Assembly: GCF_024662015.1 (NCBI RefSeq)
Contig: NZ_CP102480.1
Span: forward strand, 2,863,501 to 2,927,500
Reading direction: 5' to 3'
Source of the DNA: Nisaea acidiphila
Lineage (GTDB): Bacteria > Pseudomonadota > Alphaproteobacteria > Thalassobaculales > Thalassobaculaceae
DNA length: 64,000 nt
The position numbers and the translations under genes are program-made. Shown here one piece after another: positions 1 through 8,634 of the stretch. Every line of letters starts with the position of its first letter. Position 1 is the stretch's first letter. The notes beneath the pieces are model-generated. The model saw only the letters and a list, made by a program, of their open reading frames with translations. It ran no database searches and had not been told where the DNA came from.

Positions 1-146
1 CGCAGCTTCTGGATATTGTGGCGAAGCTTGGACGCCGGGAGATGCCGGAGCCGACGACACAGATCCCGGCCGAGGTCGTGGCGTCGATGGGATGGCCTTC
101 GACGGACGCAAGCAAGCTGTCACTATGGTCCGAAATGCGGGTATGA
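1..146 (+). CDS. C-terminal fragment of an unidentified protein, cut by the window edge
   Basis: Frame 3 is open from the left edge and stops at TGA 144-146, giving about 47 residues ending in SLWSEMRV. The next gene's ATG (143-145) overlaps this stop in an ATGA arrangement, the coupling seen repeatedly in this window. That is the main reason to believe the frame is real. The visible residues carry no motif I recognise. From context it is probably another glycosylation gene, but no function can be assigned. Confidence 0.5.
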   Translation, partial: QLLDIVAKLGRREMPEPTTQIPAEVVASMGWPSTDASKLSLWSEMRV

Positions 147-1840
147 CCGGTTCGGCGGACGCTGTATCGGGCGCTCGAGAGCGCCTAAAATCAATTGCCG
201 CGGCGGCCTTCGGCACTGGCGACTTCGTTTCCGCCGGCAGATCTCTTCAAGCATACTGCGTGTTATTCCCGGGCGATGCGGGCGGATATGGCAATCTGTT
301 GGCTATCGAACGACGGACGGGACAAAATCTCGGTCGCATGGAGCGGCTGGCATTTCAGGCTCTTCTGATTGCGCCGGATGTCGATACGCCGATTATTTCA
401 TTGCTGACAGGGTTTGCTGACCGCCGGGTTCCGGTTTCGCCGGCGTTTCGAGCTCGACTGGCGGCGCGCCCCCGCTTCGGAAAGCTCGCTCTGGCCGTGG
501 CGATCTGCCACTTCATGGCGGGGCAGGCGGACGACGCTCTCCTCGAACTTCGCCGCAGTCTCGTATTGAATCCGCAGCAAGTTGCTCTGCTTCGCCAAGC
601 CGGTGGTTTTTTGCAGAACCTCGGGGATCCAAAGGCCGCCGACTATTTCTCGTGGACATTGTGTGCGGCCCTCGAGCCTGATGAGGACTATCGCGAAGCG
701 CTCAGCGGCCTCGCGGCCGAACGCCACGAAGACGGTGCGATTCTTCGCTCGATCGGATTCTACCGGTCGGCTCTTCAGCTGGATCGGGGCAATGCCTCGG
801 TTCGCGCCAATCTGGCAGCCGCGCTCGTCGAGGTCGGAGAGGCCTCGGCGGCGGAGGATGAACTGAAGAAGTTGCTCATATCCGAGCCGGAAAATCGTGA
901 AGGCCTTTGGCTTTCGTCCTGTCTCCGCATCGGCCGGGGAGACAGGAGCGGAGGATACCGGTCGCACCATGTACGCTGGAGCGATCCGTATGAGGGCTCG
1001 CGCGCAATGCGTTTCGAGGGAACCGCGCTATGGCTTGGTCACCCGCTGGAAGGCAAGCGGATATTGGCCTGGGGCGATTTCGGGATCGGAGATGAAGTGC
1101 TCTTTGCCCCACTGGCGTCGTGGCTTGCGGCGCAAGGGGCCTCGGTCGTTCTCGAAGTCGACCCGCGCCTTGTCGCGTTCGCAAAAAGGAGTTTCCCGGC
1201 GGTCGCGGTTGTCGCTCGTCAGGATGAGGTCATTGCCCCCGGCCAGTTCGATTTTCATGTTCCGACGGCGCTGATCGTGCGTTTTTATCATCGGCACTCC
1301 GCGCCGGAGCCGCTCGATCCGTGGCGGGCGGATACGAAAAGGGTGCGCGCGCTCCGTTCCGAACTCGGTGAACGCTTTTCCGGGCCGTTGATAGGACTGG
1401 CCTGGGGGGGCGGCGGGAAAAGGACCTCATGGTCCAAGACAACAGAATTGGCGGAATGGTCCTCTTTGCTGGGATTGGAGGAAGCCAACTTCGTGAGCTT
1501 GCAGTATGTGAGCTCAGATGGGAGCGAACCACCTGAGCTGCTCTCCAGAGTGCGGGACGCACCGGTCGAGAATCTGCGCGAGGACTTGGACGGCCTTGCC
1601 GCGCTCATCGCCGCGCTTGATTGCGTTGTGTCGATTTCCGGAGTGAACGCACATTTCGCCGGGGCCCTGCACCGGCCCGGCTTCATACTCCTTCCGAAGC
1701 AGCCGCTGTGGTTCTGGGGGCGAAGCGGAGACCGCTCGCCCTGGTATCCGAGTTTGCGGATCTACCGCAACATTGGCGCTGGGTGGCAAGAGCCAATCGC
1801 CGCTTTGACCGGAGATGTCAGGCGCTTTCTTTCGCTCTAA
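143..1840 (+). CDS. TPR protein with C-terminal GT9/GT41-like glycosyltransferase domain
   Basis: About 565 residues. The first half is helical with TPR-like repeats (for example around the segment 'RSIGFYRSALQLDRGNASV'). The second half has a GT-B-like domain with the block GDFGIGDEVLFAP, then GLAWGGG, and near the end 'RSPWYPSLRIYR'. The same three blocks occur in the TPR protein at 4387-6198 (QGIGDALQF, VVWGGNP, DSPWYPSARLFR), so the two are paralogues. The start at 143 is preferred over 92 because it overlaps the upstream stop as ATGA. The 3' end overlaps the opposing gene by 23 bases. A role in protein or surface-glycan glycosylation is likely from family and neighbours; donor and acceptor are unknown. 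Confidence 0.8.
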   Translation: MTGSADAVSGARERLKSIAAAAFGTGDFVSAGRSLQAYCVLFPGDAGGYGNLLAIERRTGQNLGRMERLAFQALLIAPDVDTPIISLLTGFADRRVPVSPAFRARLAARPRFGKLALAVAICHFMAGQADDALLELRRSLVLNPQQVALLRQAGGFLQNLGDPKAADYFSWTLCAALEPDEDYREALSGLAAERHEDGAILRSIGFYRSALQLDRGNASVRANLAAALVEVGEASAAEDELKKLLISEPENREGLWLSSCLRIGRGDRSGGYRSHHVRWSDPYEGSRAMRFEGTALWLGHPLEGKRILAWGDFGIGDEVLFAPLASWLAAQGASVVLEVDPRLVAFAKRSFPAVAVVARQDEVIAPGQFDFHVPTALIVRFYHRHSAPEPLDPWRADTKRVRALRSELGERFSGPLIGLAWGGGGKRTSWSKTTELAEWSSLLGLEEANFVSLQYVSSDGSEPPELLSRVRDAPVENLREDLDGLAALIAALDCVVSISGVNAHFAGALHRPGFILLPKQPLWFWGRSGDRSPWYPSLRIYRNIGAGWQEPIAALTGDVRRFLSL

Positions 1841-2537
1841 CCATGTCCGCTTCGGCGGACCAGAGGTCGCCATAATCGACATCCTGCCATTCATCGAACC
1901 ACGGGCCGCCGCGCGTGTAATGAATTGCCGCCGGCGGGTTTCCGTCGGCAGGCTTGTCGTACCAGCCTTCGAGCCAGTTCCAAGTGTGATCGACGCCGCC
2001 GATCAGCGAGTCGTCGAGCCATTGGAAACGATGCAGAAAGGCGCCGGACTCCCGGTTGACAATATCGGGTGTCAGAGCGGCGTTCGCCGGATGTCCGCAA
2101 TTTAGGAGCATCATGCTCGACCAGTTCTTGCGCGGATAGACGGTCTGAACCTTGCCATCCATCTTCGTGCGCTCCGTCGGCCGGTAGTCGTGCTGGACGC
2201 AGATCAGAGCCTTGTCGTCGGTCGCGGCCGCGAAAAGGTCGGCGACGTCGCGGGTCCAGAGGAAGTCGCAGTCGCAAAACAGGGCCCAACCTTCATATCC
2301 CGCCAGATGAGGCACCAGGAAACGGGTATAGGTGAACTCGGTCGACGCCAGCGGATCGATATCCCGTGAATAAAGTCCCTGCGCCCGGAGCTCGTCCTGC
2401 TTGAGCGGCTCGATCGCCAGCGGTCCATGGCTGGTCCGCTCAAGGGAGTGGACGCAGACATCGTAGGCAATGGGTTCCCGGCTGTCCCAGCCGATGAAAA
2501 TCCGAAGCGGGGAAGGGGAAGGTCCGGCAGCGTTCAC
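1818..2537 (-). CDS. GT8-like glycosyltransferase (GT-A fold)
   Basis: 239 residues. The N-terminus 'IFIGWDSREPIAYDVCVHS' and the CDCDFLW motif (a DxD site expected to bind a metal-nucleotide sugar) are typical of small GT8-like nucleotide-sugar transferases. WNWLEGW and an IHYT..GPW motif toward the end also fit; the His of the latter often completes the active site. It is the only minus-strand gene among the first glycosyltransferases and runs tail to tail into the preceding gene with a 23-base overlap. The donor sugar cannot be read from sequence. A role in assembling the same surface glycan as its neighbours is inferred. Confidence 0.8.
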   Translation of the reverse strand: MNAAGPSPSPLRIFIGWDSREPIAYDVCVHSLERTSHGPLAIEPLKQDELRAQGLYSRDIDPLASTEFTYTRFLVPHLAGYEGWALFCDCDFLWTRDVADLFAAATDDKALICVQHDYRPTERTKMDGKVQTVYPRKNWSSMMLLNCGHPANAALTPDIVNRESGAFLHRFQWLDDSLIGGVDHTWNWLEGWYDKPADGNPPAAIHYTRGGPWFDEWQDVDYGDLWSAEADMVRAKESA

Positions 2538-2684
2538 GGCGCGTTCCTATTCGAATCGATTGTGAATGCGTCTCGTTACCATAAAGCCCGCGGGAAGAAA
2601 AATGAGCAGCGATGTCGCATGTCTGTCTTGGCTTTGCGCGCGGCACTCCATCCTATATAAACGCATCGCTTCGCTAGCGGCCGC

Positions 2685-4400
2685 GTGCCGCAGAATTATT
2701 CTCAGCGCCGGCGGTTCGACGTGTCTTCCATTCCTGTTTGCGCCATACACTATCACCCCGACGCGTACCGGGCGGACCGTGTGGGTGTCAAAGGGCGGCA
2801 TTCTGCGGGAGCGGGATTCCTGACGAGCTATTTCCGGCACGGTCGCTGTGAACGCTTCGTCGCGATGACCCCGAATGAGCGGCACGGGGCCGAATTCGTC
2901 GAGTTGGCTGGGGCGCTGGATCCCCGAAACCGCGAGGTCCGGCATCTGCGGACCCTGCTCTCGCAACCCGGTGCCGCCGAGTGTCTTCTCGTGTCGGGTC
3001 CCAATCTGGAAGAGTTTGTTTGGGATCGCCGCGCACGAGACCAGCGGGCCTACAGCGTCTGCGGTGTGACGCATACGCTCTCGTCGGATCGGGTGATCGC
3101 CGCGCTCTGTAATGCGCCGCTTCTTCCCATACAGCCGTGGGACGCTTTGATCTGCACCTCCCGTGTCGCCCGCGATGTGGTTCAGCGTTCGATAGCCCAG
3201 TATGGCGACTACCTTGAGCGGCGCCTCGGCGTCGCGCCGAGCGTTCAGATGCAGTTGCCGATCATTCCCCTCGGTGTGGACGGTGCTCGCTACGCTGCCG
3301 ATCCGGAAGCGCGCGCACGGTTGCGCAACCGCATCGGCGCGTCGGACGGAGACCTGGTCGTCCTGTTTCTTGGCCGCTTTACCTTCCATGCAAAGGCGCA
3401 CCCAGTGCCGATGTATCTGGCGGCGGAGAAAGCGGCGGAGCGGTTGCCGGACCGGAAGGTTCATCTCGTCATGGCGGGCCAGGCGCCAAACGAAACCATC
3501 ATGCAATCCTACCGGGAAACGGCAGAGCTCTTCACCGATGCGGCCGCGGTCCATTTCGTCGACGGTCGAGACGACGCGCTAATTCATGAAACCTGGCAGG
3601 GTTCTGACGTTTTCCTCTCGCTCTCGGACAATATTCAGGAAACCTTCGGCCTGACGCCGATCGAAGCGATGGCAGCGGGGCTTCCCGCAGTTGTTAGCGA
3701 TTGGGACGGCTACAAGGACACTGTTATCGAGGGTGAAACCGGGTTCCGCATCCCGACGACCGCGCCGGCAGCGGGTGATGGTTTCGAGCTTGCTCTCATG
3801 TACCAGACCGGCCGGGACAATTACGACCGGTTCGTCGGACGGGCATGCATGTCGTCTGGCTGTGACCCGGATGCAGCGGCAGATGCCCTGGTGAAATTGG
3901 CGGAAGATCCTGACTTGCGCTGTCGAATGGGGATGGCTGGGCGCAAACGCGCGGCTGAGGTCTACGATTGGTCCGTCATCGTGCGTGCGTACGAAGATCT
4001 CTGGCTCGAGTTGCGAGAACTCCGCCGGACGGCGGAAGAAGTGACGCCACGCCGTCCTGGGGAGGCGGCCAGCCCGTTCTACCCTGACCCGTTCGATATT
4101 TTCAGTTGCCATCCCACTTCGGTTCTCGGACCCGCTACAATTATCAAGGCAGTTCCGGGGGCGGCGGAGACAGCGGCTGATTTTCTTCTCAGGCATAATT
4201 TCGTGTCATTCGGCGCGGACTTCATGCTCACCGGCGACGAGCTTGCGACACTCTTGGCAGAGCTCGAGCGTCGTGGATCTTTGAAGCTTTCCGAACTTGA
4301 GGAAAAACTGGCTCCGGCGGTGGTTCACCGCCTCCGGCGCACTCTCGGGTGGCTTCTCAAATTCGGCCAGATCAAGTTAGGCGAAAATGAAACCGATTGA
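2685..4400 (+). CDS. GT4-family glycosyltransferase with C-terminal winged-helix-like extension
   Basis: 571 residues if the GTG at 2685 is used. A second GTG at 2721 is equally possible and no strong Shine-Dalgarno decides. The GT-B core shows FLGRFTFHAKAHP, HLVMAG and the GT4 donor-site signature QETFGLTPIEAMAAGLPAVVSDWDG (residue pair E..E). The chain continues past the usual GT4 end. Residues about 515-571 read as helix-turn-helix-wing ('ELERRGSLKLSELEEKL', then RRTLGWLLKFGQIKL), like a winged-helix domain, which is unusual on a glycosyltransferase. The 3' end overlaps the next gene by 14 bases, so the two are probably co-translated. Confidence 0.8.
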   Translation: MPQNYSQRRRFDVSSIPVCAIHYHPDAYRADRVGVKGRHSAGAGFLTSYFRHGRCERFVAMTPNERHGAEFVELAGALDPRNREVRHLRTLLSQPGAAECLLVSGPNLEEFVWDRRARDQRAYSVCGVTHTLSSDRVIAALCNAPLLPIQPWDALICTSRVARDVVQRSIAQYGDYLERRLGVAPSVQMQLPIIPLGVDGARYAADPEARARLRNRIGASDGDLVVLFLGRFTFHAKAHPVPMYLAAEKAAERLPDRKVHLVMAGQAPNETIMQSYRETAELFTDAAAVHFVDGRDDALIHETWQGSDVFLSLSDNIQETFGLTPIEAMAAGLPAVVSDWDGYKDTVIEGETGFRIPTTAPAAGDGFELALMYQTGRDNYDRFVGRACMSSGCDPDAAADALVKLAEDPDLRCRMGMAGRKRAAEVYDWSVIVRAYEDLWLELRELRRTAEEVTPRRPGEAASPFYPDPFDIFSCHPTSVLGPATIIKAVPGAAETAADFLLRHNFVSFGADFMLTGDELATLLAELERRGSLKLSELEEKLAPAVVHRLRRTLGWLLKFGQIKLGENETD

Positions 4401-6198
4401 CCTGCCAACGCGTGCGCGCATGCACCAGCAAGGCAAAGCTGTCCTCAAATTGATTGAGGAAGGCAAGGCTGCCGAAGCGGAAAAAGCGATTGCCGAGGTC
4501 CGAAAGGACGTCGGGCTGACTTGCCTCTTCACGGGGCTTGGCGCGCGGGTCGAACTGCTCAAGGGCAACAAGGAAGCGGCCCGCGAGCAGCTCAAGGCGG
4601 CCCTGAGTATGTCGGCCGCCGGCGACGTAATGTTCAATAGGCTGGCGTTAGGGCTGGCGAAGGATCTGGGCGAGGATGCTCTCTTAGAAAGCGCCTTCGA
4701 TGTCGCTCTCCGCAATACGCCGAGCGATAGCCAGATCCGCTATGCTGCGGGAGGCTACTTTTACCGACGCGGTGACGTCGGTGCCGCGACCCGCCACTAC
4801 GAGGCGGCGGTAAATCTCAAGCCGCGTTTCGTTCAGGGCATGCGGGACCTCGCGCTGGTCTACTGGGAAGAGGGTGAACGCGAGCGGGCAATCCGCGTGC
4901 TCAAGCGCGGGAAGGAGTTCGATAGCGACATCAAGACCAAGGCACTTGAAGTCGGAAACGCACGCTATGGCCTGAGGAATCTCGAAGGGGCGGTGATGGC
5001 CTACGAAATGGTCATCGCTTTCGAACCGGAATACTCGGCGTGCTACTCAAACCTCGGATCGGTGTTCCGCCAACTCCATGAGTACGGGAAGAGCCGGAAA
5101 GCTCTGAAAAAGGCTGCGATTACCGAACCGGAAAACTCCGGCGCCTATTACAATTTGGGTAATCTGGAGAAGGAAGCTGCGTGCCTTGACGAGTCGATTA
5201 AGGCGTTCCGTCGGGCCATTTTTCTGAAGCCGGATTCCGCGCAATTCCATTGGAACTGCGCGCTTGCCCTGTTGGCTGACGGCGCGCTCGGAGAGGGGTT
5301 CCGGGAATACGAATGGCGTTGGAAGACTTCGACATTCCCGACAAAGAAACGCGATTTCAAACAACCGGAATGGGACGGGACTCCGCTTGAAGGGCGAACC
5401 TTGCTGGTGATCGCGGAGCAGGGGATCGGAGACGCGCTCCAGTTCCTGCGTTTTCTGCCGGACGCGGTACGGAAGGCGCAATCAGGCAAGAAAAAGGGAA
5501 AGATCATTCTGGAAGCGCATGAAGAGGTCCTCGACCTCTATGCGGAGTATGCGGACATCGTCGATCTTGCGCCGAGGAAACCAGGCGTCGAGCCGGAATT
5601 CGACTTGCACGTCGCGCAATTGTCGCTGCCGCTGCTTCTGGGAACGGAGACCGTCGACGATCTGCCGAAAGCGCCTTATATCAATTCGATCGGTCCTGAA
5701 CGCTTCCCGGTCCCGGATCTTGACCCGAAAAAGTTGAATGTAGGGGTTGTCTGGGGCGGAAACCCGGCTTTTCCGGGCGATGACATCCGATCTTCCAGGA
5801 TCGAGCATTACGGGCCGTTTTTCGAGCTTGAGGGCGTGCAGTGCTACAGCCTGCAAAAAGGGCCGCGAGAGAACGATCTGGCCAACGCACCGCCGTCGCT
5901 TGTCCGATTGAGCCCGGATATCAAGAGTTTCGCCGATACCGTGTCGATCGTCCGCCAGCTCGATGTGACGGTGACGACCTGCACTTCGGTAGCGCATCTT
6001 GTCGGGGGCATGGGATGTCCCGTCTTCGTGCTGCTGTCGCACAATCCGGACTGGCGCTGGCTGCAACATCGCGACGATAGCCCCTGGTATCCGAGTGCCC
6101 GGTTGTTCCGTCAGTCGGTTCCGGGTGACTGGGCCGGTGTGGTCGCCCGGGCGAGTGAGGCGCTGGTGAAGCTCCGCGAGGAAAAGACCGACAAATGA
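4387..6198 (+). CDS. TPR protein with C-terminal GT9/GT41-like domain
   Basis: 603 residues. The first roughly 280 are tandem TPR units (blocks such as YYNLGNLEKEAACLDESIKAF). The C-terminal half has the GT-B-like blocks AEQGIGDALQFLRFLP, VGVVWGGNP and DSPWYPSARLFRQ shared with the gene at 143-1840. Proteins of this build often glycosylate proteins such as flagellins or adhesins, or act in polysaccharide export; which applies here is not visible. It starts within the last codons of the preceding glycosyltransferase and overlaps the following one as ATGA, so these genes form one operon. Confidence 0.85.
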   Translation: MKPIDLPTRARMHQQGKAVLKLIEEGKAAEAEKAIAEVRKDVGLTCLFTGLGARVELLKGNKEAAREQLKAALSMSAAGDVMFNRLALGLAKDLGEDALLESAFDVALRNTPSDSQIRYAAGGYFYRRGDVGAATRHYEAAVNLKPRFVQGMRDLALVYWEEGERERAIRVLKRGKEFDSDIKTKALEVGNARYGLRNLEGAVMAYEMVIAFEPEYSACYSNLGSVFRQLHEYGKSRKALKKAAITEPENSGAYYNLGNLEKEAACLDESIKAFRRAIFLKPDSAQFHWNCALALLADGALGEGFREYEWRWKTSTFPTKKRDFKQPEWDGTPLEGRTLLVIAEQGIGDALQFLRFLPDAVRKAQSGKKKGKIILEAHEEVLDLYAEYADIVDLAPRKPGVEPEFDLHVAQLSLPLLLGTETVDDLPKAPYINSIGPERFPVPDLDPKKLNVGVVWGGNPAFPGDDIRSSRIEHYGPFFELEGVQCYSLQKGPRENDLANAPPSLVRLSPDIKSFADTVSIVRQLDVTVTTCTSVAHLVGGMGCPVFVLLSHNPDWRWLQHRDDSPWYPSARLFRQSVPGDWAGVVARASEALVKLREEKTDK

Positions 6199-7376
6199 AG
6201 AGGGTATTGCTTGCCTGGGAGCTCGGCGACGGCCTCGGGCATGTAAGTCGGCTTCTGCCGATTGCATCGGCGCTTAAGGAGCACGGTGTCGAATGCGCTT
6301 TTGCGGTTCGCAACCTGATCGTTACGCATCCTTTGATCGCTCGCGCCGGCTTCCCGGTGTTTCACGCGCCGTGGGTCCAGCCTTACGCGCCTCCGGCCGT
6401 CCGGGACAAGCCGATCTCATCGATTGGCGACGTGCTGGCAACGGTCGGGTATTCCGAACCCGACAAGCTCATGGCGCTGGCGGATGGCTGGGCGGCCATT
6501 CTGGACACGTTCGAGCCGGACCTCGTAATTACGGACTATTCTCCAACCGCGGCCCTTGCCGCTTTCGGAGAGCGGCCGTTCGTTGCGATTGGTGATTGGT
6601 TCACGCTGCCGCCGGGGAACTGGACGGAATTTCGCACCTTCAAGCAAAGCCCGAACCGGGTCGATCCGTCAGAGTTGATGGATACCGTCCGGGAGGTGCA
6701 GAAGCGCCGAGGCAAACCGGTCCCGGACCGGCTGCCCGCTCTTATGCAGGGCGTGCGGAATTTTGTCGTGACGATCCCGGAACTCGACCCCTACCACGAG
6801 TTTCGCGAGAATACGGAAACATCCCCGTTGCGCCCTCTTCCGGCAGCGTTGTCGGTGGAGCCGACTCAGGATTATTTCGTCTATCTGTCAAATTCTTATC
6901 CGGGGACCGCGAAAGTCCTTGAGGTCTTGGCCACGAAGCCATGGACCGGCGAAATTTTTCTCAGAGACGCGAGCGATGCGGTACGCGCGCACTGGCGGGA
7001 GCGCGGTCTCACTGTGCATGAGACGCCACAGCCGATGGACCAGGTGGTGGGGCGTTCGCGGATTATCGTGCACCACGGCGGCCTCGGGACGCTTGAGCAG
7101 GTCCTCGCTATGGGACGCCCGCAATTCATCGTGCCGCGCCATTTCGAGCAGATGCGGAACGGCACGTTCGCCGGTAAGCGTGGCGTCGCGACTTTGGTGC
7201 GCTCCGGGAATAATTTCCAGACCGAGCATGTAGAGAAGGCGATGGGGGTCGTGTTCGACGATCCGGGCTTCGCCGAGCGCGCCCGGGAGGTTGCGAGCGA
7301 ACTTGAGCGGCGCGGTCCGTTTAATCTGCTTGCCCGGATTACGGACTATATCTTATCGACTTTGAACCAGAACTAA
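6195..7376 (+). CDS. GT1/GT28-like glycosyltransferase (UGT/MGT type)
   Basis: 393 residues, starting in an ATGA overlap with the TPR gene. The N-terminal Rossmann half begins with 'LLAWELGDGLGHVSRLLPIA', whose GH is typical of the acceptor side of UGT-like enzymes. The C-terminal half has HHGGLGTLEQVLAMGRP, the donor-binding signature of the UDP-glycosyltransferase/MurG-like superfamily. No membrane segment or signal peptide is apparent, so it should act in the cytoplasm. The nucleotide-sugar donor is not predictable. Its operon position points to the same glycan as the flanking TPR/GT proteins. Confidence 0.8.
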   Translation: MKRVLLAWELGDGLGHVSRLLPIASALKEHGVECAFAVRNLIVTHPLIARAGFPVFHAPWVQPYAPPAVRDKPISSIGDVLATVGYSEPDKLMALADGWAAILDTFEPDLVITDYSPTAALAAFGERPFVAIGDWFTLPPGNWTEFRTFKQSPNRVDPSELMDTVREVQKRRGKPVPDRLPALMQGVRNFVVTIPELDPYHEFRENTETSPLRPLPAALSVEPTQDYFVYLSNSYPGTAKVLEVLATKPWTGEIFLRDASDAVRAHWRERGLTVHETPQPMDQVVGRSRIIVHHGGLGTLEQVLAMGRPQFIVPRHFEQMRNGTFAGKRGVATLVRSGNNFQTEHVEKAMGVVFDDPGFAERAREVASELERRGPFNLLARITDYILSTLNQN

Positions 7377-7410
7377 ACATACCAACGCGATCAATTTGAG
7401 GGAGCGGAAC

Positions 7411-8331
7411 ATGGCCGTCGAGAACAAGTTTCCAGGCAAGGATCTGAGCGAGGACGATATCGCGCAGAAAATTCCTCTGGTCGCGAAAAAATCACCAGAT
7501 CACAAAACGGTTTTCACCTGCGGTGGCATCGAAATCGGCGGCCCGCTGGTTCCGGTCATGGCCGGCCCGAATACCGTCGAAACCGAAGACCTGATAGTGG
7601 AAAGCGCGAAAGCGATCAAAGCATCCGGCGGTCATTTCCTGCGTGGCGGCGCCTTCAAACCGCTTAGCTTTCCCTATCGCAGTCCAAAATTCTTCGAGCC
7701 GCGGGAAGACGGGTTGAAGTGGCTTTCTGTCGCAAAACAGGAGACCGGTCTGCCGATCGTTACCGAGGTGATGGAGATCTCAAAGATCGATGTTGTCGCT
7801 CAGCATTCCGACATGCTGCAGATCGGCACCCGCAACATGCAGAATTATCCGCTTCTGACCGAGGTCGGAAAGGCGGGTATGCCGGTGATGCTGAAGCGCG
7901 GCTATGGATCGTCCTTGCGGGACTGGCTGATGGCTGCGGAATATATCGCTCTGGAGCATGACCGCCTCGGAATGGAACCGCAGATCGTATTGTGCGAACG
8001 CGGTATCGTCGCCCCCCACACACACCGGTCGACCTCGCGTTTCATGCTCGACCTGCAGGTCGTGCCGGCTGCGCAGGAAGTCACGCATTTGCCGGTCATG
8101 ACCGATCCTTCGCACGCTACTTTCTGGCAGCCATGGGTGAAGCCGATGATGTTGGCCTCACTTGCCGCCGGAGCCGATGCCTTGATGCTGGAGGTTCACC
8201 CGGATCCGCGCAACGCTGCTGTCGATCCGCTGCAGGCGAGCTCGTTCGAGGAGTTCGATGACATGATGCGCGCGATGCGGCCCGTTGCCTCGGCGATCGG
8301 GCGAACGCTGGATGCCGGAAGCAACGTATAA
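7411..8331 (+). CDS. DAHP/KDO8P-synthase-family protein with Asn at the metal-Cys position
   Basis: 306 residues from ATG 7411, preceded by GAGGGAG. The fold is that of class Ibeta DAHP synthases: RGGAFKP, DMLQIGTRNMQN, MLKRG, LCERGI, a DPSHAT motif and EVHPDP. The expected metal-binding Cys in GPCSVE is Asn here (GPNTVET, residue 54), while the other ligands are kept (His235, Glu261, Asp272). The same Cys-to-Asn exchange separates metal-independent KDO8P synthases from metal-dependent ones. It should condense PEP with an aldose phosphate. Whether the product is DAHP for aromatic synthesis or a 3-deoxy-ulosonic acid for the glycan is open; the glycosyltransferase context favours the latter. 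Confidence 0.8.
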   Translation: MAVENKFPGKDLSEDDIAQKIPLVAKKSPDHKTVFTCGGIEIGGPLVPVMAGPNTVETEDLIVESAKAIKASGGHFLRGGAFKPLSFPYRSPKFFEPREDGLKWLSVAKQETGLPIVTEVMEISKIDVVAQHSDMLQIGTRNMQNYPLLTEVGKAGMPVMLKRGYGSSLRDWLMAAEYIALEHDRLGMEPQIVLCERGIVAPHTHRSTSRFMLDLQVVPAAQEVTHLPVMTDPSHATFWQPWVKPMMLASLAAGADALMLEVHPDPRNAAVDPLQASSFEEFDDMMRAMRPVASAIGRTLDAGSNV

Positions 8332-8348
8332 GTTACACTCGGCCGGGG

Positions 8349-8564
8349 TCAGAGAGCGGACGTGTTCGCCGGTTTCTCTCTGGCGCCGGCGATTTCGGCC
8401 GTGATCATCCGCTCCATCTCTTCCTCTTCCTCTTCGAGTTGGGTTTCGGACGTCGAACTGTTGATGCGTTTAATGATCAGGGTCACTACGATCCAGAATA
8501 ACGCAGCAATTCCGGCGAACATTCCGGCGATCATTCCCGCAGCTTCGAGGAAAGCGAGATGCAT
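8349..8564 (-). CDS. small single-pass membrane protein, unknown
   Basis: About 71 residues from ATG 8564, or 81 from GTG 8594. A hydrophobic stretch of about 25 residues (AAGMIAGMFAGIAALFWIVV) is followed by a Lys/Arg stop-transfer and then an acidic run (QLEEEEEEMERM), a pattern expected of a real small membrane protein. There is no recognisable family and no clear Shine-Dalgarno. An overlapping plus-strand frame covers nearly the same bases and is less protein-like. It sits alone between the DAHP-synthase-like gene and a glycosyltransferase on the other strand. Confidence 0.45.
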   Translation of the reverse strand: MHLAFLEAAGMIAGMFAGIAALFWIVVTLIIKRINSSTSETQLEEEEEEMERMITAEIAGAREKPANTSAL

Positions 8565-8634
8565 TTTCGTTTGCCATGGCTGAATTGGGACCACCCGACG
8601 ATGGTTATCGGATCTATGGGGATTTAAGCGTGGG

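Noticed and set aside
2547..3554. A 335-codon minus-strand frame opposite the GT4 gene
   Set aside because: It is antisense to a clear glycosyltransferase and its sequence is Arg/His-rich shadow type.
8362..8583. A plus-strand 73-codon frame overlapping the small membrane protein
   Set aside because: The minus-strand reading has the more protein-like layout (membrane span, positive stop, acidic tail); the plus-strand Ser run is its mirror.
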